This document shows, piece after piece, positions 6,804 to 15,376 of a stretch of DNA of 15,376 nucleotides. Position numbers and translations under genes: made by a program. How positions within the stretch are numbered: position 1 is the stretch's first letter; each line of letters begins with the position of its first letter. The stretch comes from Rhodospirillaceae bacterium (GTDB taxonomy: Bacteria; Pseudomonadota; Alphaproteobacteria; UBA8366; GCA-2717185), in NCBI GenBank assembly GCA_002717185.1, contig PBDC01000077.1, positions 1-15,376 of the forward strand, read 5' to 3'. Below the pieces are notes generated by a model. The model worked only from the letters and a program-made list of their open reading frames with translations, did not search any database and was not told the DNA's origin.

Positions 6804-8828
6804 TTATTCGGCTTCTTTGCGCGCCTCAATCACCATGTTCGCTTCGCGCCCCGCGAGTTCGTTAAGGTGGTCGAACTCCCACTCGAAGGTGCCGACACCC
6901 TGCGATAGAGAGCGCAGCTCAATGATAAGATCATGTAGTTCCGACTGCGGCATGAATGCGCCGACCTCGTCCCAGCCGTCCCAGCTTTCCTTCGGATTGA
7001 AGCCTAATATCTGGCCGCGCCGCTTGGTGATAATTCCCTGTGCATTTGCGGTGAATTCGCTTGGCACTGATAGGGTTACCTTGCAGATCGGCTCCAGCAG
7101 GACCGGGGCACATTGCGGCAGCCCGTCCTTCATCGCCAGAATGCCGGCGCGCCTGAATGCCATGTCAGAACTGTCGACCGCATGGTGCTGGCCGTCGAAC
7201 AGATTGACCGACAGGTCGACGACGGGGAAGCCGAGTGGGCCTTCAGTGAGATATTCCTTTACGCCGGCTTCAACAGCGGGGATGTAATTTCTTGGAACGG
7301 ATCCGCCGTGAATGGTCTCGCCAAACTGGAATCCGGACCCGCGTGGCAGAGGTTTGATCTCGACATGAACGTCGCCGAATTCGCCATGGCCGCCACTCTG
7401 TTTCTTGTGGCGTGCGTGCTGCTTGACCGGTTTTCGAATGGTCTCCTTGTAGGGTACCTCCGGCCGTTCGGTCATGACGGTCACATTGTAGCGTTCCTTA
7501 AGCTTATCAGCTGCAACCTGCAGATGGATGTCGCCTTGACCCCAGAGCAGCATCTGATGCGTGTCGTTATTGTGCTGGATCTTGAGAGATTCATCCTCGT
7601 CAATGAGCTTGGAAATCGCCGTCGAGAGTTTTACCTCGTCTTCGCGATTTTCCGACCGGATGGCTGCGGAATACAAGGGCGATAGCGTCTCCGGCCAAGG
7701 CATCGCTTTTGGATTCGCGCCCTTGGGGGTCAGCACGTCGCCGGTATTGACGCCGTCCATCCGGCCCATAGCGACAACGTCACCAACGACGGCTTCTTTA
7801 ACCTTTTCTTGATTGTAGCCCATCAGCCGATAGAGACCGCTGACCCGATGCTCGCCGAATGTCGAACCGTCTTTAACCGAACCGGTCCAGACCCGCGCTA
7901 CGGACAGCTTACCCGATCGGGGTATGTGATATGTCTTGAAGACTTCTGCAGCGGGATCGCCATTGACCTGACCAAGCCGCTCCAGGGTCGCGGTGGGCTC
8001 AGGTGCCTCGTGCCGGAGCGCTTTCATTAGGCGCAGGACGCCAGAGACTTGTTCGGCAGCACCGATGAATACGGGCACCACTGTGTTGTCCTGTAGATCC
8101 TTTGTCAGGTAGCCGTAAATGTCTTCTTTAGGCGGCACTGCATCTTCAAGCAGTGTCTCCAAGAGGGTGTCGTCATTATTCGACAGTTCTTCCAGCAGTT
8201 CCTGCCGGGCCATGTCGTTTTCGTCCTTCATGTCTGCTGGAATCTCGATCAGCGCGGATTTTTCTCCCGGCTGGTAGGCGTAAGCCCGTTCAGACACCAA
8301 ATCAACATAGCCGCTGATGTTCTCCCCGTCGCGGATCGGCACGTGGCGCAGCACTAGTGAGAGCGCAGACACCGATTGCAGCGCTTCCATAACGTCGGCG
8401 ATCGGGACGTGCGGATTGTCAGCTTTATTGATGAAGATCATGTACGGTACGCCGTTTTCCTTGAGATAGTGCAAGGTCGGTGCGACGACGAGCGCTTTAT
8501 TCGGTTCTGGATCGACCACGACGACAGCGACATCTGCGACCATCATGGCGTTGCGCGCTTCCTGGAGGAACTCGATCGAACCGGGACAGTCGAGGAAATG
8601 CCAACGTTCGCCGAGAAATTCGCCTGAAGCGACGGAAAGTTCCGTGCTCATATTGCGCTTCCGGGCCTCTGGCGAGGCATCACCGACCGTATTTCGTTCT
8701 TTTGCAGACCCCCTCCGATGGATTGCGTCGCAGGTGCTCAGCAGCGCCTCAAGTAACGTCGTCTTGCCGCTTAAATAAGGGCCGACGAGGGCAACGCAGC
8801 GGGGGGCGGAAACCGATTTGGCAGGCAT
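6804..8828 (-). CDS. EF-G-like GTPase (second EF-G, FusA2/EF-G2 type)
   Basis: This 674-residue protein has the five-domain EF-G layout: GTPase (1-270), domain II (about 290-370), domain III (about 385-465), domain IV (about 470-590) and a C-terminal domain V. P-loop GPYLSGKT (16-23) and G4 NKAD (134-137) are intact. Two GTPase positions differ from canonical EF-G: the switch I RGIT is RNMS (58-61), replacing the magnesium-coordinating Thr with Ser, and G3 is DCPGS (80-84), placing Ser84 where EF-G has the catalytic His. Such changes are typical of the EF-G-like subfamily, for which little or no ribosome-dependent GTP hydrolysis has been reported in some members, so ordinary translocation should not be assumed. 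It is not in a str operon with rpsL, rpsG or tuf, which supports a secondary role. ATG 8828 is preceded by AAAGGAG with 6-base spacing. Confidence 0.93.
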   Translation of the reverse strand: MPAKSVSAPRCVALVGPYLSGKTTLLEALLSTCDAIHRRGSAKERNTVGDASPEARKRNMSTELSVASGEFLGERWHFLDCPGSIEFLQEARNAMMVADVAVVVVDPEPNKALVVAPTLHYLKENGVPYMIFINKADNPHVPIADVMEALQSVSALSLVLRHVPIRDGENISGYVDLVSERAYAYQPGEKSALIEIPADMKDENDMARQELLEELSNNDDTLLETLLEDAVPPKEDIYGYLTKDLQDNTVVPVFIGAAEQVSGVLRLMKALRHEAPEPTATLERLGQVNGDPAAEVFKTYHIPRSGKLSVARVWTGSVKDGSTFGEHRVSGLYRLMGYNQEKVKEAVVGDVVAMGRMDGVNTGDVLTPKGANPKAMPWPETLSPLYSAAIRSENREDEVKLSTAISKLIDEDESLKIQHNNDTHQMLLWGQGDIHLQVAADKLKERYNVTVMTERPEVPYKETIRKPVKQHARHKKQSGGHGEFGDVHVEIKPLPRGSGFQFGETIHGGSVPRNYIPAVEAGVKEYLTEGPLGFPVVDLSVNLFDGQHHAVDSSDMAFRRAGILAMKDGLPQCAPVLLEPICKVTLSVPSEFTANAQGIITKRRGQILGFNPKESWDGWDEVGAFMPQSELHDLIIELRSLSQGVGTFEWEFDHLNELAGREANMVIEARKEAE

Positions 8829-8960
8829 GTTCGACTCCTTTGCAGATTTTCGTCATCTGTCCGGCACCCTCTTTATGTCGGGGCGCCGCTCCCTAAATAG
8901 AACCGACCTGAATTTTTGAAGCCTACGCACAATGACGCAAGCAAAATCGTTCGTCACGAA

Positions 8961-9878
8961 TTACGCGCCGTTGATGTGTGGTTTTAACGCGTTGTAGCAG
9001 AAGGCTTGCGTCGGGGTAGGGACATTAGCGGCGGCGCCCAACCGCACTGTTGCGCCGCCCAATCGTTCCAGCTCCAACGGTTTGCGGGAGTTCAAATCAT
9101 GTAGCATCGAGGCGACCATGGAGTCGGGTAGACCGTCGAGCCGTGTGACGCATTGTTCGATCGCATCGTTCGCTAACGCGACGTTGTGTGCGCGCGCGAC
9201 AGCGATCGCTTCAGCGACGCAAGCATGCAGCATTGCGCGCGTTTCCGGCGTTTCGCGCAAGCGCCCAATAGGCAGACGAGTGACACAGGTCATGTTGCTC
9301 AGCGCCGACAGCATCACAAATTTCATCCAGATATCGGCGTCAATATTTTCCGACAGAGTCGCGGTGGTGCCCGCCAGATTGCAGGCTGTGACCAGTGTCT
9401 CGCCGCGCGCCGAATGCGCGCCGTCTTGTTCGCCGACGGTAATGAAATTGAACGTACCGGTCTGGGTGATCACGCCAGGTTCAGAGATTACTGTGGCGAC
9501 GCCCACGGTGCCACCCATCACGCGATTGCGGCCGAAGACGCCATTCAGGATACCTACCGCCTCGACCCCGTTTTGCAGCGACACGACTGTTGTATCAGGT
9601 CCGACGATAGGCCGGCAGGCTTCCGCTACCGCTTCCGTGTCGAACAGTTTGACAGCGAAAAACAGGTAGTCTGGCGGGTCAATCGCAGCAACATCGTCCG
9701 TAGCTGTGGCAGATTTAACCAACATGTCGCCCTCCGGCGACTGGATAGTGAGACCGTTTTTTTGGATCGCGTCAAGATGCGCGCCGCGAGCGACGAAGGT
9801 GACATCGACCCCGGACAGCGCCAGCTTGGCGCCAAAATACCCCCCGACCCCACCAGCACCGAACGCGACGATATGCAT
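8961..9878 (-). CDS. 2-dehydropantoate 2-reductase family protein (PanE/ApbA)
   Basis: This is a 305-residue NADPH-dependent ketoacid reductase of the ketopantoate reductase family. It has an N-terminal Rossmann motif FGAGGVGGYFG (6-16), the LQNG block (101-104), the conserved Lys of the catalytic region in IWMKFVML (Lys186), and the C-terminal SRKPLELERLGG block (264-275) with the family's acidic residue. The start at ATG 9878 is chosen because the Rossmann strand begins there and GGGAG lies about 8 bases upstream. The frame extends open to 9932 but would overlap the aminotransferase gene. It begins 14 bases after the aminotransferase stop, so the two are probably co-transcribed. No panB, panC or panD is nearby, and many family members act on other 2-ketoacids, so a pantothenate role is possible but unproven. 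Confidence 0.9.
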   Translation of the reverse strand: MHIVAFGAGGVGGYFGAKLALSGVDVTFVARGAHLDAIQKNGLTIQSPEGDMLVKSATATDDVAAIDPPDYLFFAVKLFDTEAVAEACRPIVGPDTTVVSLQNGVEAVGILNGVFGRNRVMGGTVGVATVISEPGVITQTGTFNFITVGEQDGAHSARGETLVTACNLAGTTATLSENIDADIWMKFVMLSALSNMTCVTRLPIGRLRETPETRAMLHACVAEAIAVARAHNVALANDAIEQCVTRLDGLPDSMVASMLHDLNSRKPLELERLGGATVRLGAAANVPTPTQAFCYNALKPHINGA

Positions 9879-9892
9879 CTTCTTTGCTCCCG

Positions 9893-11346
<1,454 letters not shown>

Positions 11347-11547
11347 ATGTCCCCCATCGATGGGTCCATTCAGGTTGATCGTTATTTCGACTCGGCGGAC
11401 ATTTTGAATTCTGTCGATTAGTATGGCTTCCCATATGTGTTTCTGTTTACGGACTGCAAGACCAAGGCTTTGACGGTCACCGAGCTTCCGGAGGAGAAGG
11501 CTCGCGCAGTCGCACATCGCAGCTCTGGACGGCTGAGGCGTATATAA
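11347..11547 (+). pseudogene. Small unidentified reading frame interrupted by one TAG
   Basis: From ATG 11347, 24 codons (MSPIDGSIQVDRYFDSADIL and four more) end at TAG 11419-11421. The same frame then stays open for 41 codons (YGFPYVFLFTDCKTKALTVT and onward) to TAA 11545-11547. The codon use on both sides of the TAG looks like coding DNA. A single CAG-to-TAG change would restore a 66-residue protein. A TAA upstream at 11326 closes the frame. No good ribosome site precedes the ATG. I do not recognise the family. It could be a recently broken small gene, the remnant of a larger one, or chance. Confidence 0.3.
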
Positions 11548-11612
11548 AATAGAGCGAGTGGCCGAGGGGCGACTGGTTGACCGGACTAAAGGTGCTCGCA
11601 GATAATCGTGCC

Positions 11613-12446
11613 ATGACTACCTCTCTCTCCGAAGCAGCTCAGCAGCACTATCGCGATAAGGGCTATTACTTTCCGTTGCGCGCGCTGAGTGCCGCGCAGG
11701 TATCGGAGAACTGCGTAAAACTGGAGGCTTTTGAGGCTAGTCAGGGTGGTCAAATTTCTGGCCGTATGCGCCAGAAACTGCACCTGTTGCTGACCTGGAT
11801 GGATGATTTGGTTCGCAACAACGCAATCCTAGACGCAGTCGAGGGTATTCTCGGCCCCAACATTCTCTGCTGGCAGACCAGCTTCTTTATAAAAAAGGCG
11901 CAAGATTCTGGCTTCGTTTCCTGGCATCAAGATTCAACTTACTGGGGTTTGAGTGAACCTGACGTGTGCACCGCCTGGGTCGCGTTGTCGCCGTCTACCT
12001 CGAAAAGCGGTGCTATGTGCGTTATGCCAGGCACGCAAAATTGGGATCAAATCGCACACACTGACAGTTTTGATAAGAACAATTTGCTGACCCGTGGTCA
12101 GGCGGTGAACGCTGAAATCGATGAGGGTCAGGCCGTCGAGCTAATATTGCAGCCGGGCGAATTCTCACTGCATCACGTTCGCCTTGCGCATGCTTCGAAA
12201 CCGAACAGGACCAACGCCCGTCGTATCGGGTTGGCGATTCGCTATCTCGCGCCGCACGTGCGTCAGGTCACCGGTGTGCCTGACAGCGCGCTGTTGGTGC
12301 GCGGCGAAGACCGCTACGGCCATTTTGAGGCGGAGCGCTCGCCGCTCGCCGACATGCATCCGGACGCGATAGCTCTGCACGAGCGTATTACCAAAGCCCG
12401 AGAAAATTTCATCTATGTTGGCACCGAAAAGAGGTCAGCCAATTAA
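11613..12446 (+). CDS. Phytanoyl-CoA dioxygenase (PhyH) family protein
   Basis: This is a predicted Fe(II)/2-oxoglutarate-dependent hydroxylase of 277 residues with a double-stranded beta-helix. The iron ligands are His105 and Asp107 in SWHQDSTYWGL and His193 in the LHHVRLAHASKPNR block. Arg204 is 11 residues after the distal His, the position of the 2-oxoglutarate-binding Arg in human PHYH. The intact HxD motif argues for hydroxylation, not halogenation. Start is uncertain: ATG 11613 matches the usual N-terminus of the family but has a weak ribosome site, whereas an in-frame TTG at 11577 has GAGGGG 7 bases upstream and would add 12 residues. A TATAAA-like stretch at 11541-11550 could be a -10 box. 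The substrate is unknown; bacterial members act on diverse small molecules. The next gene follows after 16 bases. Confidence 0.88.
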   Translation: MTTSLSEAAQQHYRDKGYYFPLRALSAAQVSENCVKLEAFEASQGGQISGRMRQKLHLLLTWMDDLVRNNAILDAVEGILGPNILCWQTSFFIKKAQDSGFVSWHQDSTYWGLSEPDVCTAWVALSPSTSKSGAMCVMPGTQNWDQIAHTDSFDKNNLLTRGQAVNAEIDEGQAVELILQPGEFSLHHVRLAHASKPNRTNARRIGLAIRYLAPHVRQVTGVPDSALLVRGEDRYGHFEAERSPLADMHPDAIALHERITKARENFIYVGTEKRSAN

Positions 12447-12462
12447 ATAAAGAGGATCGATC

Positions 12463-13173
12463 ATGAATAGGCCACCGGGCGTTGAGTTTCATACCTTCAC
12501 TATCGTCGGCCGCTGCGACCGAACTGGTATGTTCGGCGTCGCGACAGCGACGCGCTCGCTCGCCGTCGGTGCTCGCGTGCCGCATGTCAAATCACAGACA
12601 GGCGCAATCGCGATCATGGCGATCGCCGATCCGCGGCTGGGGACTGCTGCGCTGCAGTTCCTGGAGCAGGGCTACAAAGCGCCCACAGTGATTGATCAGC
12701 TGGTAGCGATGGACCCTTATGCCGAGTACCGCCAACTCGGTGTCATCGATGATGACGGTTTTGCCGCCGCACGCACTGGCAAGATGAATCGTGATTATGC
12801 CGGCCACCATGTCGGTGATAGCTATATTGCACTTGGTAATGTGCTGGTTGGTGAGCACGTTTTGGATGCGATTGAGGAAGGATTTCTGACCGACCCAAGT
12901 GACGACCTGGAGGGCAGGCTGATGTGCGCCCTGGAGTTTGGCCGCGACGCTGGCGGCCAGCATGGCGGGCAACAGTCTGCGGCCTTGTTGGTATGCGACA
13001 CCAAGCCCTTCCCGCGGGTCGATTTGCGGGTAGACGTGCATGAGGAGCCGGTCGGTGAATTGCGCCGTGTCTTCGATGTCTTCCGGCCGGCAATCCCCTA
13101 CTACAGTCTTCGCCTGGTCGATGCACGCGTCCCGCCGCTCGACAGGTGGCTTGAGAAAAATCTAGGGGAATAG
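12463..13173 (+). CDS. DUF1028 family protein (Ntn-hydrolase-like)
   Basis: This 236-residue protein matches the DUF1028 pattern from end to end: HTFTIVGRCDRTGMFGVATA near the N-terminus, then RSLAVGARVPHVKSQTGA, ADPRLGTAALQFLEQG, QLGVIDDDG, HVGDSYIALGNVLVG and GQQSAALLVCD. The family is predicted to adopt an Ntn-hydrolase-like fold, but its reaction is not established. There is no signal peptide, so it should be cytoplasmic. ATG 12463 is preceded by AGAGGAT at suitable spacing. The gene begins 16 bases after the PhyH stop, suggesting one transcript and perhaps consecutive steps on a shared substrate, for example hydrolysis of the hydroxylated product. That link is inference only. Confidence 0.88.
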   Translation: MNRPPGVEFHTFTIVGRCDRTGMFGVATATRSLAVGARVPHVKSQTGAIAIMAIADPRLGTAALQFLEQGYKAPTVIDQLVAMDPYAEYRQLGVIDDDGFAAARTGKMNRDYAGHHVGDSYIALGNVLVGEHVLDAIEEGFLTDPSDDLEGRLMCALEFGRDAGGQHGGQQSAALLVCDTKPFPRVDLRVDVHEEPVGELRRVFDVFRPAIPYYSLRLVDARVPPLDRWLEKNLGE

Positions 13174-13445
13174 ACTGCTCAGTTTCGGGTCAGGCTTGCC
13201 AGGTTTTATAAGGCTTGGCGGATACTCGCCGGATCGCCCGGTATGATAATGCACGCGCCGGCAATGCCAGAGATCTCTGCAATCGCCAAAATCTGTATGC
13301 TGCAGATCCGGATGCCCTTCGCTATGGAGCCCCTAGCCTATTACAGGCGGTCACGATCGGATCATGGATCAGGTCTTTCTGTTCGTGCGAAGGCTGTAAC
13401 TTAAGGCTTTGGGGGCTGCTAGATCGCGACCGATCTGCTGACGTA
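13174..13445. other. Convergent intergenic region, no supported gene
   Basis: DUF1028 and the GMC oxidoreductase converge here. A plus-strand frame starting at 13215 continues far into the antisense of the oxidoreductase and is treated as a shadow. Short open stretches on both strands resemble no family I recognise. AGGCTTG occurs twice (about 13191 and 13211) without forming a hairpin. No T-tailed terminator is visible. Confidence 0.45.
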
Positions 13446-15056
13446 TCAGTTGACGGCATCCTCCAGCACCATCGCCGCGCATTTTTCGCCGATCATGATG
13501 CTGGGGATGTTGGTGTTGCCGGAGGTCAAGGTCGGCATGATCGAGGCGTCAGCGATTCGCAGCCCTTCGATACCGCGAACTCGAAGCCGTTCGTCTACCA
13601 CCGCCATGTCATCCTGTCCCATCCGGCAGGTGCCGACCATGTGGTGCGTGATCTGCCCCGTGTCTTGTATGAATTTAAGAATCTCTTCGTCGCTCTGGAT
13701 GGAGGGTCCGGGCTGCAGTTCCTCAGCAATGGTTTCGGCGATCGGCGATGCCTCTACGATCTCACGAGCCCGACGCACCGCGGCAATCGATGCCATCCTA
13801 TCGTTCGGGGTCTGTAGGAAGCGGAAATTTATCGCCGGGGGATCTGCCGGGTCGGCAGACCGGATATGGATGCTGCCGGTGCTTTCGGTGCGCTGAACAT
13901 GCGCACACATGAAAAAGCCTTCAACCGGAGACAGGCGCCGCCCGCGCCCCTCCTTCGATTCGGTCATATAGGGGGCGACCACCATCATGATGTCCGGGTT
14001 TTCCAGATCGGGCCGTGACCTGGTAAATACGCGTACTGTCCCGATTCCCTGCGAAATGAAACCGTCGCGGAATAGGCTGAAACGCAAAATTTCCAGCATC
14101 AGGCGCCAGCCACGGCCGCGCTTTGCCAAGGAAATGCCGGGACGGTTGAACCGCCATTTCAGAATAGCTCCGTAATGGTCACGCAGGCTCTCACCGACAC
14201 CCGGAAGAGCGTGGATCGGTGTGATTCCATGTTCGGCGAGCCGGGCTGGGTCGCCAATTCCGGAAAGTTCTAGTAGCTTTGGCGAATTTGCCGTCCCGCA
14301 GGATACAATGACTTCTCGCGTCGCCCTGGATTCTTCGGTTTTGCCATTCCTGTTGTAGCGCACGCCGCTGCATCGTTTCCCGTCGAAGAGTAGCTTGCTG
14401 GCCTCGGCGCCTGAAAGAATCGTCATGTTCGGGCGCTTACGGGCTGGCTCGAGATATTGGGTTGCCGTACTTTGCCGGAGGCCGCGCCTGACGGTTTGTT
14501 GTGCCATCGCGACTCCATCTTGGGTCTCGCCGCTGTAATCTTGATTGTAGGGAATGCCGACTGCATTGGCGGCGCTGATAAAAAGATCGTAGAAGGGCGA
14601 TATCTTTGAGGCTTGGTTGACTCGAATGGGGCCGGAGCGGCCGCGGAATTTGTCATCGCCGATGTCGGTGTTCTCCATGCGCTTCAAGAACTGCAGGACG
14701 TCGTCATAGCCCCACCCACGGCATCCCATTTGTGCCCAGGTGTCGTAGTCGATCCGCTGTCCGCGATTGTAGATGACGCCGTTGATTGCACTCGATCCGC
14801 CAAGAATTTTTCCGCGAGGAACGTAGATCTGCCTGTCGCCGTGTCCCTCGTGCGGCTCCGACTCGTAGCGCCAGTTTGCCGCTGGATTGTCAACCAGATT
14901 GGCGGCGCCCGCCGGTGGCCGCGTCCAGATGTAACGCGCGCCCTTCGTTCCGGCTTCGAGGCACAGCACCTTATATCTGCCGTTCTCGCTCAGGCGGCCT
15001 GCTACAGCGCCACCGCCGGAGCCCGAACCTACCACGATGTAATCATAGGTCGTCAT
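13446..15056 (-). CDS. GMC-family FAD-dependent oxidoreductase (choline dehydrogenase-like)
   Basis: This 536-residue glucose-methanol-choline family flavoenzyme is predicted to oxidise a primary or secondary alcohol to an aldehyde or ketone. The FAD-binding motif VVGSGSGGG is at residues 8-16, with the ribose-binding acidic residue in CLEAG (32-36). GMC signature 1, GKILGGSSAINGVIYNRG, spans 82-99, and the second signature lies in SCGTANSPKLLELSGIG. The C-terminal catalytic region has THHMVGTCRMG (His471/His472) and SGNTNIPSIMIGEK (Asn514/Asn516). Length is near that of BetA-type choline dehydrogenases, but there is no betB, betI or choline transporter in the window, so choline should not be assumed as substrate. 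There is no export signal. ATG 15056 is preceded by AAAGGAG with 10-base spacing. Confidence 0.93.
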   Translation of the reverse strand: MTTYDYIVVGSGSGGGAVAGRLSENGRYKVLCLEAGTKGARYIWTRPPAGAANLVDNPAANWRYESEPHEGHGDRQIYVPRGKILGGSSAINGVIYNRGQRIDYDTWAQMGCRGWGYDDVLQFLKRMENTDIGDDKFRGRSGPIRVNQASKISPFYDLFISAANAVGIPYNQDYSGETQDGVAMAQQTVRRGLRQSTATQYLEPARKRPNMTILSGAEASKLLFDGKRCSGVRYNRNGKTEESRATREVIVSCGTANSPKLLELSGIGDPARLAEHGITPIHALPGVGESLRDHYGAILKWRFNRPGISLAKRGRGWRLMLEILRFSLFRDGFISQGIGTVRVFTRSRPDLENPDIMMVVAPYMTESKEGRGRRLSPVEGFFMCAHVQRTESTGSIHIRSADPADPPAINFRFLQTPNDRMASIAAVRRAREIVEASPIAETIAEELQPGPSIQSDEEILKFIQDTGQITHHMVGTCRMGQDDMAVVDERLRVRGIEGLRIADASIMPTLTSGNTNIPSIMIGEKCAAMVLEDAVN

Positions 15057-15376
15057 AGCCCTTACACTCCTTTCGGCGATGTCCCGCTTTCCTGCGATCC
15101 AAGTCCGTTTTGGGCTTTTTGCCTATCATTCATTCAAGATCCGCGGATCAACGCAGGAAGCCCCACAGATGTATGGCAGAACGTGGGTCTGCGGCGCAAA
15201 TTTGTCCCTTCCCGGGATGAGATTGGCATCAGTTTGTTCGACGAGAAAGAAGTTGGGCCAGGGCTGAACGCTGTCAATTAAACGTACGCGAAATTGCCGA
15301 TACCGATAGAACTTTATTCCGTCTTCATTTAACACGGGCTCCCTTCGTCGATAGGATGGCAAGGCCAAACAGGTCT
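15057..15376. other. Right window edge, upstream of the GMC gene; unassigned frames
   Basis: The promoter of the GMC gene probably lies here but no clear boxes were found. Two overlapping frames are open: a minus-strand TTG frame of 80 codons (15368-15126), and a plus-strand frame ending at TAA near 15281 that reads LRRKFVPSRDEIGISLF near its end. Both have plausible codon use, neither has a convincing start or recognised family, and at most one can be real. The region may hold a gene remnant continuing beyond the window. Confidence 0.25.

Noticed and set aside
7113..7685. 190-codon plus-strand frame
   Set aside because: It lies entirely antisense to the EF-G-like gene and is a product of that gene's codon composition.
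8933..8956. Imperfect hairpin (TGACG...CGTCA) between the reductase stop and the EF-G-like gene
   Set aside because: The perfect stem is only five pairs and no T run follows on either strand, so it is not a convincing terminator.
13215..13817. 200-codon plus-strand frame
   Set aside because: More than half lies antisense to the well-supported GMC oxidoreductase, and the rest shows no recognised domain.

Overview
The window looks like a chromosomal segment from a proteobacterium, most likely an alphaproteobacterium. That placement is inferred from gene content: a Gld-type ABC exporter cassette with a DUF4340 protein, an EF-G-like second translation GTPase, a Tat-exported MsrP, and PhyH, DUF1028 and GMC family enzymes. 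The DNA is moderately GC-rich and the coding is dense. I see no tRNA, rRNA, CRISPR array, insertion sequence or phage gene, and no convincing sign of a mobile island.

Layout, left to right. (1) About 80-4752, plus strand: a tightly packed four-gene operon with 8-base, 2-base and 4-base junctions. It encodes an ABC ATPase, an ABC-2 type permease, a GldG-like membrane-anchored auxiliary protein and a DUF4340 protein, presumably one envelope transport complex. (2) 5025-5981, minus: MsrP, the molybdopterin catalytic subunit of periplasmic methionine sulfoxide reductase. It starts at TTG and has no MsrQ partner beside it. A perfect 9-base inverted repeat lies just upstream. (3) 6074-6801, minus: a stretch with no intact gene that still reads, in several frames, as a nearly full-length decayed gene of the 2-keto-4-pentenoate hydratase/fumarylacetoacetate hydrolase family. 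(4) 6804-8828, minus: an EF-G-like GTPase whose G3 motif has Ser where canonical EF-G has the catalytic His. (5) 8961-11095, minus: a probable two-gene unit of an aspartate-type aminotransferase followed 14 bases later by a ketopantoate reductase family enzyme. (6) 11096-11612: a divergent intergenic region holding a small plus-strand reading frame interrupted by one TAG. (7) 11613-13173, plus: a phytanoyl-CoA dioxygenase family hydroxylase followed by a DUF1028 protein. (8) 13446-15056, minus: a GMC-family FAD oxidoreductase. (9) 15057-15376: window edge with no assignable gene.

How the genes relate: the first operon is one machine and the aminotransferase/reductase pair is probably co-transcribed. 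The PhyH and DUF1028 genes are probably co-transcribed too, with unknown substrates. The rest look like independent genes. Nothing here amounts to an obviously new multi-gene system. The observations most worth checking are the unannotated pseudogene, the altered GTPase motif, the orphan msrP with its palindromic upstream region, and the uncharacterised PhyH-DUF1028 pair.
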